A program made the position numbers and the translations under genes. From positions 1-23,566 of the IMG/VR virus record IMGVR_UViG_3300043446_002213: a stretch of DNA of 23,566 nt; one strand, given 5' to 3'. The notes under the pieces are model-generated. The model saw only the letters and a list, made by a program, of their open reading frames with translations, was not told where the DNA came from and did not search any database. This document shows positions 1 to 7,501 of the stretch, in pieces. The DNA is from a virus. Every line of letters starts with the position of its first letter. The first letter of the stretch is position 1.

Positions 1-11
1 AAGGATAAAAA

Positions 12-632
12 ATGCCACATCTAGTACCTACAGTTATTGAAACAGAAGCACGTGGTGAACGTGCTTATGACATTTACAGTCGTCTGCTCAAGGACCGTAT
101 TGTAATGTTAGATACAGAAGTAGACCAACATTCTGCTAGTTTGCTTGTAGCACAACTGCTATTCTTGGAAAGTCAAGGAAACGAAGATATTAACTTCTTT
201 ATCAATAGCCCCGGTGGAAGTGTTACTGCTGGTCTTGCTATTTACGATACCATGCAGTTTATTAGGCCAGATGTTGCAACTTATGTTGTTGGACAGGCTG
301 CAAGTATGGGGTCTTTCCTTGCTCAAGCTGGCGCACCCGGAAAGCGGTTTGTTCTACCCGAAAGTCGGACAATGATTCATCGTGTAAGTTCAGGTACTCC
401 GGGCACACGAGGAAGTGTGCATGTTCAGGAACTTGAGTTTGAAGACGCTAAACGCACCTTTGAAGAAAGTCAAAGATTGAATAAACGACTAACTGAGCTG
501 TATGTTAAGCACAATACTGCCGGCAAGACATTCAACGAAATGTTTGAAACTATGAAGTTTGATACGTTTTTAAGTGCTCAGGCGGCTGTAGAATATGGAC
601 TAGCTGATAAAGTTATCGAAAAGCGTCCGTAA
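12..632 (+). CDS. clpP: ClpP-like ATP-dependent protease proteolytic subunit
   Basis: The 206-residue protein is a full-length serine peptidase of the ClpP family, which forms the tetradecameric proteolytic chamber served by a Clp ATPase. The N-terminus (PTVIE, then [17 protein letters not shown]) matches the mature form of bacterial ClpP, with no propeptide. The catalytic triad is visible: Ser98 in QAASMGS, His123 in MIHR and Asp184 in the FDTFLSA segment, which aligns with Asp172 of Bacillus ClpP. About 12 residues more than usual separate His and Asp, in the handle region (roughly 125-145). AAGGA lies just upstream of the ATG. No Clp ATPase is encoded in this window, so it would have to use a host unfoldase or one encoded elsewhere. 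Identity is sure; its role in infection is inferred. Confidence 0.95.
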   Translation: MPHLVPTVIETEARGERAYDIYSRLLKDRIVMLDTEVDQHSASLLVAQLLFLESQGNEDINFFINSPGGSVTAGLAIYDTMQFIRPDVATYVVGQAASMGSFLAQAGAPGKRFVLPESRTMIHRVSSGTPGTRGSVHVQELEFEDAKRTFEESQRLNKRLTELYVKHNTAGKTFNEMFETMKFDTFLSAQAAVEYGLADKVIEKRP

Positions 633-667
633 TTAGAAATTAGCTATATCCAGTATACGTTGCAATT

Positions 668-689
668 CTAGGGATTCTTTTATCCCTAG
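668..689 (+). terminator. Candidate hairpin terminator after clpP
   Basis: CTAGGGAT and ATCCCTAG form a perfect 8-bp stem around a 6-nt T-rich loop, 36 bases after the clpP stop codon. There is no long T-tract after it (only TTCATAA), so it may be a weak terminator or an mRNA 3'-end protection structure. Confidence 0.4.
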
Positions 690-715
690 TTCATAAAGTG
701 CGTATATAATTGGTA

Positions 716-760
716 GCCATAGCACACTATAAATACAACTGTGTAGGAGTGTGCCATGGC
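716..760 (+). promoter_or_regulatory. Hairpin masking the start codon of the metallopeptidase gene
   Basis: Bases 716-728 (GCCATAGCACACT) pair with 748-760 (AGTGTGCCATGGC): 12 Watson-Crick pairs with one A.C mismatch at 721/755. The 3' arm holds the ATG (756-758) and half of the GGAG ribosome site (746-749). The loop carries the late promoter motif at 728-735. RNA reading through from clpP would fold; RNA started at about 741 would lack the 5' arm. The pairing is seen directly; the regulatory reading is inferred from known T4 cases. Confidence 0.65.
728..735 (+). promoter_or_regulatory. T4-type late promoter
   Basis: TATAAATA is an exact match to the T4 late promoter recognised by the gp55 sigma factor with the gp33/sliding-clamp system, and it is followed by C as in the T4 consensus. 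Expected transcription start is about 741, just before GGAG at 746-749 and the ATG at 756. The same 13 bases, CTATAAATACAAC, recur at 20092. Confidence 0.75.
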
Positions 761-1484
761 CCGTCAGGCTTTTAACTGGTCTTTGCTAGATCGTGAAATG
801 CTGTACTCAATGCTATATAGTCTTAAATCAGAGATTGTAGACAGACGATTACCTATTGGCGAAATTACTAGTCTAATTTCTCAGCACATTAAAGCACATA
901 TTCCAGTTAAAGTTCGTAGTAGTAGATTTAACCCTGTTAAAAAAGGCGAACTTTGGGTAGGCGGCGCATACTATAGTGACTTAGATAAAAAGGGCAGAAA
1001 GCGTTTTATTGAAATTGAACTGGCATATTCCCCTAAGTTTGCTACCATGCGTATGAGCAACTATCGTTGGGAACGTGTTTGCCAACTATTTGCTGACACA
1101 GTACTACACGAAATTATACATACTCGACAATATCGTGCTAGAAACTTTAAAGCCATACCTGGCTACCAAAGCACAGCCTATTATGCAAGAACTCGCAAAG
1201 AACAAGAGTATTACGGCGACAGAGATGAGATGGGTGCCCACTCATTTAATCTAGCACAGGATATGATTGATAAATTTGGCTGGGATACTAGAGCAATTAA
1301 GGCATACTTAGATTCAAAAGTTCCAAAACGTGTTCGCCCAAATGGTTGGGGCCGTTTTATGAAAGCATTTGAGTACGATCACAACCATCCAAAAGTTCGC
1401 CAAATGAAGCGTAAGATAATGAATCAATTAGAATATGCGTATGAAGGCAAACCATTTAAGACAACAAACTACTTGACATACTGA
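756..1484 (+). CDS. Putative zinc metallopeptidase (HExxH)
   Basis: This 242-residue protein has the zinc-peptidase motif HEIIH at residues 118-122, which gives two histidine ligands and a catalytic glutamate. A DEMGAHSFNLA segment follows at about 157-167; Glu158 is a candidate third ligand, as in gluzincin-like and SprT-like phage proteins. The rest is basic and rich in aromatic residues and matches no family that I recognise firmly. There is no signal peptide or membrane segment. GGAG lies 6 bases before the ATG and a late promoter drives it, so it is probably made late, perhaps for virion maturation or host-protein cleavage (inference). The metallopeptidase call rests mainly on the HExxH motif in a plausible context. 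Confidence 0.7.
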   Translation: MARQAFNWSLLDREMLYSMLYSLKSEIVDRRLPIGEITSLISQHIKAHIPVKVRSSRFNPVKKGELWVGGAYYSDLDKKGRKRFIEIELAYSPKFATMRMSNYRWERVCQLFADTVLHEIIHTRQYRARNFKAIPGYQSTAYYARTRKEQEYYGDRDEMGAHSFNLAQDMIDKFGWDTRAIKAYLDSKVPKRVRPNGWGRFMKAFEYDHNHPKVRQMKRKIMNQLEYAYEGKPFKTTNYLTY

Positions 1485-1501
1485 TAATTAGACTGTATAA
1501 T
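1473..1501 (+). promoter_or_regulatory. Consensus sigma70 promoter of the ligase operon
   Basis: TTGACA (1473-1478), a 17-base spacer and TATAAT (1496-1501) are perfect matches to both bacterial sigma70 boxes at the ideal distance. The -35 box overlaps the last codons of the preceding gene. Expected start is about 1508, giving a short leader before the ligase. It should act early, with unmodified host polymerase. Confidence 0.85.
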
Positions 1502-1532
1502 ACTTACACTAAGTTAATTATTGGAGTCTAAA

Positions 1533-2861
1533 TTGAGCGATCCTTGCTACGCCGTCATTTCCACTCTGGAAGATCACCCTAGTCGTTTAAACAAAGAAGC
1601 TATTATTCTTGCTCAAGCTGAAGCAGGTAATAAAGAATTCTTTGAAGGCACTAGGCTCGCTCTCGACTCAATGATTACTTTTGGACTTAAACAAATACCG
1701 GAGAAAACAGATGAAGATGGCCCTGGGCTGGATTGGGATAGTTTTACTCTCGCTATTACTGGCTTTGTTACTCGCAATGTCACCGGTAATACAGCGAGGG
1801 ATATGATTCAAGCGATGATGAAATCGGCCACTAAGAAACAGTGGAATGGTTGGTATCGTCGCATCCTTATTAAAGATTTGCGCTGTGGTGTCAGCGACAA
1901 AACAATTAACAAAGTTGTAGAAAAGAAATGGCCTGATTATGCAGTACCTGTCTTTAGTTGTCAGCTTGCTCACGATAGTGCTAATCATGAGGCAAAGGTC
2001 ACTGGCAAAAAATATATTGAAGTCAAACTCGATGGCGTTCGCGTTATTACTATTGTTCGCGCAGATGGCCGCGTTGACCAGTTTAGTCGTAATGGTAAAG
2101 AGCTGGTAAACTTTCCACACATTAAAGAACAAATCAGTGCTGTAATTAAAAAACACGGAACTACTAAGAACATAGACTTTGTCCTCGACGGTGAAGTTAT
2201 GTCTAGTAGTTTCCAAGACTTAATGAAACAGGTACATCGTAAAGATAATGTACAGGCAAATGATGCTGTACTTCATTTGTTTGACTTCTTGCCACTAGCA
2301 GACTTTGAAAAAGGTCATTGGAACAAAGGTCAGGAAGAGCGTAGTGCCATGTTGTATTATTGGCACAAAACTTACAAAGAAGAAATGCCCAACGTAGCAG
2401 TTGTCGGGCATGAGCTTGTTGACTTGGAAACTAAAGAAGGCAAGAAACGTTTCAAAGAAATTAATCAGAAAGCCATTGACGGCGGATACGAAGGCATTAT
2501 GATTAAGGATCCCAATGCACCTTACGAGTGTAAACGTACCGCAAGTTGGCTTAAACTCAAGCCATTCATTGAAGTGTCTCTAAATGTTGTTGCTGTCGAG
2601 GAGGGCACTGGCAGGAACATTGGTAAACTAGGTGCCTTAGTCTGTGAAGGTGAAGATGATAATAAATCAATTCGAGTCAACTGCGGTTCTGGGTTTAGTG
2701 ATTCCGACCGTGATACTTTTTGGAATGATCGTGAGACCCTTATTGGCCAAGTTGTGGAAGTCCGTGCGGACGCTATTACACAAAACCAGGATGGAAGTTA
2801 CTCTTTACGCTTTCCGCGCTTCTTACATTTTAGAGGGTTTGACAATGGCGAGAAAATTTGA
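1533..2861 (+). CDS. lig: ATP-dependent DNA ligase (T4 gp30-like)
   Basis: The protein seals nicks by adenylating itself on lysine. Nucleotidyltransferase motif I is KLDGVR with Lys165 (T4 uses Lys159), motif III is LDGEV (Glu221), motif IV is EGIMIKD (about 320-326) and motif V is WLKLKP (about 339-344). An OB-fold-like C-terminus follows. An N-terminal helical region of about 150 residues resembles that of T4-type ligases. Length is 442 residues, slightly shorter than T4 gp30. I chose the TTG at 1533 because GGAG (1523-1526) sits 6 bases before it; an in-frame TTG at 1521 would leave no ribosome site. It is the first gene of an early operon and serves DNA replication and repair. Confidence 0.93.
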   Translation: MSDPCYAVISTLEDHPSRLNKEAIILAQAEAGNKEFFEGTRLALDSMITFGLKQIPEKTDEDGPGLDWDSFTLAITGFVTRNVTGNTARDMIQAMMKSATKKQWNGWYRRILIKDLRCGVSDKTINKVVEKKWPDYAVPVFSCQLAHDSANHEAKVTGKKYIEVKLDGVRVITIVRADGRVDQFSRNGKELVNFPHIKEQISAVIKKHGTTKNIDFVLDGEVMSSSFQDLMKQVHRKDNVQANDAVLHLFDFLPLADFEKGHWNKGQEERSAMLYYWHKTYKEEMPNVAVVGHELVDLETKEGKKRFKEINQKAIDGGYEGIMIKDPNAPYECKRTASWLKLKPFIEVSLNVVAVEEGTGRNIGKLGALVCEGEDDNKSIRVNCGSGFSDSDRDTFWNDRETLIGQVVEVRADAITQNQDGSYSLRFPRFLHFRGFDNGEKI

Positions 2862-3093
2862 TATCCGTCGCTCAATGCACAAGGACATGTTATACGGTTC
2901 TTTGCTAGAGCTTAGTCAAAACGCTCGTGTTTGGCACGAAAGTTCAGTAAGTCCTGAATACAGTCACTTGACAGAAGATGGCAAGGCTGCTATCATACAT
3001 GTTGTTGAGGAAATGTTTCGCGGATTGCAAACTATCCATAAACAAGAAATCAAAGAAGAAGCAAAACGACAAACAATGGAAGCACTTAAATAA
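2845..3093 (+). CDS. Small hypothetical protein (82 aa)
   Basis: An 82-residue mostly helical, charged protein starts at the ATG at 2845, inside the last 17 bases of the ligase gene, with AGAGGG a few bases upstream. The frame stays open farther upstream, but that part runs through the ligase coding region and has no credible ribosome site. The stop overlaps the next ATG (TAATG). I do not recognise a family; the sequence (start MARKFDIRRSMHKDMLYGSL) suggests a soluble helical protein. Its position between ligase and MazG-like genes points to an early nucleic-acid or nucleotide role, without proof. Confidence 0.75.
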   Translation: MARKFDIRRSMHKDMLYGSLLELSQNARVWHESSVSPEYSHLTEDGKAAIIHVVEEMFRGLQTIHKQEIKEEAKRQTMEALK

Positions 3094-3470
3094 TGACAAA
3101 CCCATTTCGTGATCAAGAAAAATTTATGCGGGCCTGTGATCAGACCGTAGACGAACATAACGAAGCACAATACAAATTGTACCTCGACCTTATGGAAGAG
3201 GAATGGAAAGAACTCCAAGTAGCACTGGATAAAGGTGATCGTGTAGAACAACTGGATGCACTACTTGACTTTATCGTTGTTACCACAGGTGCTATTCATT
3301 CAGCAGGATTCGATGGCGAAGGCGGCTGGAAAGAAGTTATGAAGACAAACTTTGCCAAGGTTGATTCAGAGACTGGCAAAGTTCGTAAGCGTGAGGACGG
3401 TAAGGTTCTCAAACCCGTGGGGTGGACTCCCCCTGACCTAAAACCATTTGTTAGTAAGGAGAACAAATAA
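3093..3470 (+). CDS. MazG-like / PRA-PH nucleotide pyrophosphohydrolase
   Basis: A 125-residue all-alpha NTP pyrophosphohydrolase. The family metal site appears as EEEWKE (residues 35-40) followed by ExxD/DxxxD in VEQLDALLDF (Glu52, Asp55, Asp59), matching the ExxE...ExxD pattern of MazG, HisE and dUTPase-like proteins. The C-terminal segment (SETGKVRKREDGKVLKP then WTPPD) is typical of phage members. These enzymes hydrolyse (d)NTPs to monophosphates; phage versions may clean the nucleotide pool or alter alarmone levels, but the substrate cannot be read here. The ATG overlaps the preceding stop by one base. Confidence 0.85.
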   Translation: MTNPFRDQEKFMRACDQTVDEHNEAQYKLYLDLMEEEWKELQVALDKGDRVEQLDALLDFIVVTTGAIHSAGFDGEGGWKEVMKTNFAKVDSETGKVRKREDGKVLKPVGWTPPDLKPFVSKENK

Positions 3471-4168
3471 TGTTTGGACATAGTTATACTGAAGGCGGAA
3501 TTATTAACTACCGCACCGCTGGCGAAGTAAATCAAGCAATGGGCCGTGTCTACGGATATATGGGTCTTGCTACCTTAGTCAGTATGTTTGTTAGTGGATT
3601 TATAGGAACTAATCCGGAACTTGTAAAATTCTTTTTTACAGGTATTATGCATTGGGTTGTAATCTTTGCACCGTTACTAGCGGTGTTTGGTGTTACTGTT
3701 GCCCTTAATGCGAACCCGCCAAAGGAAATTGCCCTGCTATTACTTGCAGGTTTTGCGGCTATCATGGGCCTGAGCTTTGCTGTAATCTTTGCTGTCTATA
3801 CTCTACATAGTATTGTCACAGCCTTTATGGGCGCGGCCGTACTGTTTTGCACTATGGGCTTCTACGGATACTTCACTAAGAAGAGTCTTGATAGCCTAGG
3901 AAAGTTTATGTTTGTTGGCTTGATTGCTATTGTCATTGCTAGTATTATCAATATCTTTATTGGTAGCACAGTCATGCAAATGGTGATTTCAGCACTTGCT
4001 ATTGTAATCTTTATGGGCTTAACTGCGTATGATACACAGCAAATTCGTGAGATAGTTAGTACAGATTCGAGCCCTGCTGTTGAAGTGACTGGCGCCTTGA
4101 CCCTGTACCTAGACTTTATCAACATTTTCCTAAGTCTGCTTCAGTTGTTTGGAGACAAGAAGGACTGA
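3470..4168 (+). CDS. Bax inhibitor-1 (BI-1/YccA) family membrane protein
   Basis: This 232-residue polytopic protein has about seven hydrophobic helices (near 28-47, 60-80, 86-108, 112-133, 145-165, 168-186 and 207-227). The C-terminal family signature is clear: AYDTQQI (Asp188) and TLYLDFINIFLSLLQLFG (Asp215). These acidic residues correspond to the pair that controls the pH-gated calcium leak in the Bacillus homologue YetJ. Bacterial relatives include YccA, which modulates FtsH. AAGGAG lies 8 bases before the ATG, so expression should be good, and the ATG overlaps the preceding stop. A role in protecting or remodelling the host inner membrane during infection is inferred only. Confidence 0.9.
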   Translation: MFGHSYTEGGIINYRTAGEVNQAMGRVYGYMGLATLVSMFVSGFIGTNPELVKFFFTGIMHWVVIFAPLLAVFGVTVALNANPPKEIALLLLAGFAAIMGLSFAVIFAVYTLHSIVTAFMGAAVLFCTMGFYGYFTKKSLDSLGKFMFVGLIAIVIASIINIFIGSTVMQMVISALAIVIFMGLTAYDTQQIREIVSTDSSPAVEVTGALTLYLDFINIFLSLLQLFGDKKD

Positions 4169-4293
4169 TGTATAGAGTTTATTATTACATTTACAACAGC
4201 GTACATTCAAAAGATTTTCCTAGCCTAGAAGATGCATTTAATTTCTGGGCTAGGTTGCCCTTTGAAACATTTAGAGAGTTAATTAGATTATGA
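4168..4293 (+). CDS. Small hypothetical protein (41 aa)
   Basis: ATG at 4168 overlaps the TGA of the BI-1 gene, and its own TGA (4291-4293) overlaps the ATG of the next gene, so it fills the gap between two genes exactly. The product is 41 residues (start MYRVYYYIYNSVHSKDFPSL), aromatic-rich, with no membrane segment and no family that I recognise. The ATGA junctions on both sides suggest translational coupling and support it being real. Confidence 0.65.
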   Translation: MYRVYYYIYNSVHSKDFPSLEDAFNFWARLPFETFRELIRL

Positions 4294-5126
4294 GAAATAA
4301 TTATTGGACTTGTTCAAAATTCGCTGATTGGGTACGTGGTACTACAAAACTTAAGATGGGTACCTCAGAGCAGTGGCACGAATGGGAATCTCGAGCAAAG
4401 AAAGATTATCCATTGCGCTGGTGGTTAGCCGAAGAAGGCCTCGACTATCTACAAAAATTTATCATGTGGCCTTTGGATAAACTATATGCTGTCAAATATT
4501 ATATCAACAACAGATTTATTAGTCGCACTCATAGCCTTACCGCTCATCCCCGGGATATTAAACCTGGCCAGTGGCAAGACGTGGGGAACCGCTTTTTGCC
4601 TTGCTTATTCAACGAGCTTGTTGATTTTGTTGAAGTGGAGTTAGCATGGTGGCACCTTGCTTGGGCAGACGCTGATGAAAAAAAGAAGTATAACGCACCG
4701 TGGTGGCGTTTTGGTTGGTGGAACATTAGGCTCTGGCGTTGCCCACAGGCTGGTCTCGACAATCTCGAATGGCAACGTAATCTACGTTGGAAAGAAGACG
4801 AGTGCGTTGAAGGTAGCCCTAATGTGGGAAAACTTACTCCGCAAGCAGAAAAGGCGCAAGAAATCTTAGACTTGTACAAGTGGTGGACTGAAACATATCG
4901 CAACCGTCCCGATCCACACGATGCTAGCGGATGGAGTGCTTACTGCGATGCTCTTAGAAATGAGAATGGTGATCGTTGGATTGGAATCGATCCAAAAGAT
5001 CCTAAACTTAAAAAGCAAGGTGACAAAGCTCACAAACTACTTCAAAAGATTGAAGCGGCCTATGAAAAAGAAGACGAAGAAATGATGATTCGTCTTATTA
5101 AAGTTCGTCATGGACTATGGACATAA
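4290..5126 (+). CDS. Tryptophan-rich hypothetical protein (278 aa)
   Basis: No known fold is recognisable. About 23 of 278 residues are tryptophan (around 8%, several times the usual share), many as WW pairs (RWW, AWW, PWW, GWW, KWW). The first third includes a hydrophobic, aromatic stretch (about 50-75), the centre holds most WW pairs, and the C-terminus is a charged helix (about 235-270). There is no signal peptide. It starts at an ATGA junction and overlaps the next gene by 10 bases, so it belongs to the early operon. WW-rich proteins may bind stacked bases, glycans or membrane interfaces; the function is unknown. Confidence 0.85.
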   Translation: MRNNYWTCSKFADWVRGTTKLKMGTSEQWHEWESRAKKDYPLRWWLAEEGLDYLQKFIMWPLDKLYAVKYYINNRFISRTHSLTAHPRDIKPGQWQDVGNRFLPCLFNELVDFVEVELAWWHLAWADADEKKKYNAPWWRFGWWNIRLWRCPQAGLDNLEWQRNLRWKEDECVEGSPNVGKLTPQAEKAQEILDLYKWWTETYRNRPDPHDASGWSAYCDALRNENGDRWIGIDPKDPKLKKQGDKAHKLLQKIEAAYEKEDEEMMIRLIKVRHGLWT

Positions 5127-5362
5127 GTTGGAGATTTGTTCGATCCAAAGGAAGGCGCACGTGGATTGCTGAGGTATGGAGTGATGATTCGGATCTTGCT
5201 CCTCCTCATATTGGGTTCAACGAACCTTACCCAGAAGAAGTTTATTCAGAAATTAATCAATGGTGCTTGGAAACATTTGGGTACCATGCCCGTACTGCCT
5301 ATAACATTTTTGAATTTAAGAAAAAGTCAAACTTAGACTGGTTCATACTGCGCTGGCAATAA
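5117..5362 (+). CDS. Small hypothetical protein (81 aa)
   Basis: An 81-residue soluble protein, also rich in aromatic residues (SWRFVRSKGRRTWIAEVW at the start, LDWFILRWQ at the end). Its ATG lies inside the last 10 bases of the preceding gene with no clear ribosome site, so translation is probably coupled. I do not recognise a family. It is the last gene before the glycan-type island, which starts 20 bases later behind its own AGAGGA site. Confidence 0.7.
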   Translation: MDISWRFVRSKGRRTWIAEVWSDDSDLAPPHIGFNEPYPEEVYSEINQWCLETFGYHARTAYNIFEFKKKSNLDWFILRWQ

Positions 5363-5382
5363 TTACAATAATAGAGGATATT

Positions 5383-6774
5383 ATGAGCGCAGAAATTGAT
5401 CGCATTAAAAAAGTAATCAAAATTACTAACGAAATTAGTCCAACATTCTGTTTGGCTAAATGGCACCATACTAGCATATACCTACATACTGGCCAAACAC
5501 ACAGTTGCTATCATCCAAGACCGCACGAAATTCCCTTAGAAGAAATTAAGTTTAATCCGGCGGCCTTACATAATACTCCTGAAAAGAAAAAAGAACGTGC
5601 CTTAATGCTTGTTGGTGAGAAGCCAAAAGGCTGTCAGTACTGTTGGAACGTAGAAGGACTTAGTGATACGCACATTAGCGACAGGCACGATCGAAATGCT
5701 AACATTTATAAACCAGAACGTTTAGAAGAAATCAAAAATAGTCCTTGGGACTTTAACATCAATCCAGAATACATAGAACTGGCATTTAGTAACGAGTGCA
5801 ATTTTAAGTGTGGTTATTGCCATCCTATGAGCTCAAGCAGTTTCCAAAGCGAAATTAAAAAGCACGGTCCGTACAATACTGTTAAAAATCATACATTGAA
5901 TATTGAGTGGTTCAATCCTTATCAAGAAGATGAAAATCCCTACATTGATGCATGGTGGAGATGGTGGCCAGAAGTTAGTAAAACTTTAAACATTTTACGC
6001 ATTACAGGTGGCGAACCCTTAATGCATAAGAGTACTTGGCGGTTGTTTGATAACTTGCGTCAGGAACCTCGTCCTTATTTAGAACTTAACCTAAACAGTA
6101 ATTTAGGAACCACAACAAGACATGTAGAAAAACTTGTTGAAAATGTAAACGACTTAGTTAGCAATAATAAAGTTAGAACATTTAAACTATTTTCAAGTAT
6201 GGATACTTGGAATAAACGTGCAGAATACTTGCGTACAGGATTAGACGTAGATTTGTGGGAAAAGAATTTAGATGTATATCTAACAGGAACTAAACTTCCA
6301 ATTAGCATCATGTGTACATTTAATATTTTAAGTGTTACATCATTTATAGACTTCCTTGAAAAAGTTTTAGAATGGCGTAGGAAATATCAACCGTTACTAA
6401 ACCCCGATGGTTACGGTAGACGTATTAGATTTGATACTCCTTATCTAAAAGAACCTCTACAGTACGACATGTTAATTTTACCAAAGGAAGAATTTTTACC
6501 TTACTTTGATAAAATTTTAAAATTTATTAATGACAATAGAGACGAAACTGATCCTACAAAATTTACCGATATGGAGTATGAAAAGTTTCGTAGGGTTCGT
6601 GATTACTTTGCTACAGCAAGTTACGATGAAGCAAGAGTCAAAGAAGGTCGTAAAGATTTTTATAACTGGTTTACGGAATATGATCGTAGGCGCGGCGTGA
6701 ATTTCTTAGAAACATTTCCTGAAATGGCAAATTTCTGGGAACTATGTAAATCACAAGGTGCGCCTAATGAATGA
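5383..6774 (+). CDS. Twitch-domain radical SAM protein, copy 1
   Basis: A 463-residue radical SAM enzyme. CNFKCGYC (Cys139, 143, 146) is the CxxxCxxC motif that binds the SAM [4Fe-4S] cluster, and TGGEPLM (near 208) is the SAM-binding GGE motif. Before the core lie four more cysteines, Cys23, Cys42 (SCYHP), Cys84 and Cys87 (CQYC), enough for an auxiliary cluster in an N-terminal twitch domain. All four, and the start of the core, recur at the same positions in the paralogue at 15021, except that the SAM cysteines there lie two residues earlier. The family is known in marine phages and bacterial glycan clusters, but the substrate is unknown. A good AGAGGA site precedes the ATG; it opens a 12-gene island of overlapping or abutting genes. 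Confidence 0.9.
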   Translation: MSAEIDRIKKVIKITNEISPTFCLAKWHHTSIYLHTGQTHSCYHPRPHEIPLEEIKFNPAALHNTPEKKKERALMLVGEKPKGCQYCWNVEGLSDTHISDRHDRNANIYKPERLEEIKNSPWDFNINPEYIELAFSNECNFKCGYCHPMSSSSFQSEIKKHGPYNTVKNHTLNIEWFNPYQEDENPYIDAWWRWWPEVSKTLNILRITGGEPLMHKSTWRLFDNLRQEPRPYLELNLNSNLGTTTRHVEKLVENVNDLVSNNKVRTFKLFSSMDTWNKRAEYLRTGLDVDLWEKNLDVYLTGTKLPISIMCTFNILSVTSFIDFLEKVLEWRRKYQPLLNPDGYGRRIRFDTPYLKEPLQYDMLILPKEEFLPYFDKILKFINDNRDETDPTKFTDMEYEKFRRVRDYFATASYDEARVKEGRKDFYNWFTEYDRRRGVNFLETFPEMANFWELCKSQGAPNE

Positions 6775-7501
6775 ATTAAGTGATATCTTTTCAACTAATA
6801 TATTCGAAAGCTGTGAAGATTTTAAACTAGGCCAGCCATTACCAATGGCTGTTATCGATGATTTCCTTCCTGTAACCGTTGCATTAAATCTGTATAAGGA
6901 AAGCAATAGCATACCTGACTCGTATTGGACTAAATTTACACGCAACGGCAGTCATATGAAAGAGTGTAAAAATCTTTCAGTCGCTCCTAATGCGTTCAAC
7001 CTAGTAGCATACTTACATAGTTCATACGCTCTTAGACATTTAGAAAAGATAACAGGCATAGAAAAGTTAATCCCAGACCCACATTTAGTAGGTGCAGGTT
7101 ATAGCAAAAGCAGTAACGGTGACACACTAAAGATCCACAACGATTTTAACTGGAATGAAGAACTACAGTTACACCGTGCATTATCTTTAATCATTTATAT
7201 CTCTCCAGAGTGGAAAACAGAATGGGGTGGTGCTCTTGATTTTTATGATAACAAACGAGAACAAGTGATACGATCTGTTGACTGCATTTTTAATCGTTGT
7301 CTCATTTGGCAGTACAACAAATACGGGTTTCATGGCTATGAAAAACCAATAGCATGTCCTGAAGATCAATACAGGGCAACATTTAGATTATTTTACTATA
7401 CTAGTAATTCTACTCATAACCCCGAGGATCCACCGCATAGGAGTCAATATTGGTTTGATCCTACTACAGGTAGTCCATACGATATACGAGAACAAAAATG
7501 A
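6767..7501 (+). CDS. 2OG-Fe(II) oxygenase, copy 1
   Basis: A 244-residue non-heme iron dioxygenase of the prolyl-4-hydroxylase-like superfamily, expected to hydroxylate or otherwise oxidise a substrate with 2-oxoglutarate and O2. The iron facial triad is visible: His124-x-Asp126 (KIHNDF) and His189 (GFHGY), with Arg203 (QYRATFR) placed to bind 2-oxoglutarate. WGGALDFYD (about 153-161) is a typical core strand. I chose ATG 6767, behind AAGG, rather than a GTG three codons earlier; it overlaps the radical SAM stop. It is followed by a glycosyltransferase-like gene at an ATGA junction, a pair repeated at 10101-12223. Confidence 0.88.
   Translation: MNELSDIFSTNIFESCEDFKLGQPLPMAVIDDFLPVTVALNLYKESNSIPDSYWTKFTRNGSHMKECKNLSVAPNAFNLVAYLHSSYALRHLEKITGIEKLIPDPHLVGAGYSKSSNGDTLKIHNDFNWNEELQLHRALSLIIYISPEWKTEWGGALDFYDNKREQVIRSVDCIFNRCLIWQYNKYGFHGYEKPIACPEDQYRATFRLFYYTSNSTHNPEDPPHRSQYWFDPTTGSPYDIREQK

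Noticed and set aside
1668-2216. Long minus-strand open frame of 182 codons
   Set aside because: It lies fully inside the DNA ligase gene, which has all catalytic motifs; the reverse frame has no ribosome site or family features.
5342-5369. TTCATA - 16 - TACAAT as a promoter for the glycan island
   Set aside because: The implied start (about 5376) falls inside the AGAGGA ribosome site of the first gene, and the -35 box is weak.
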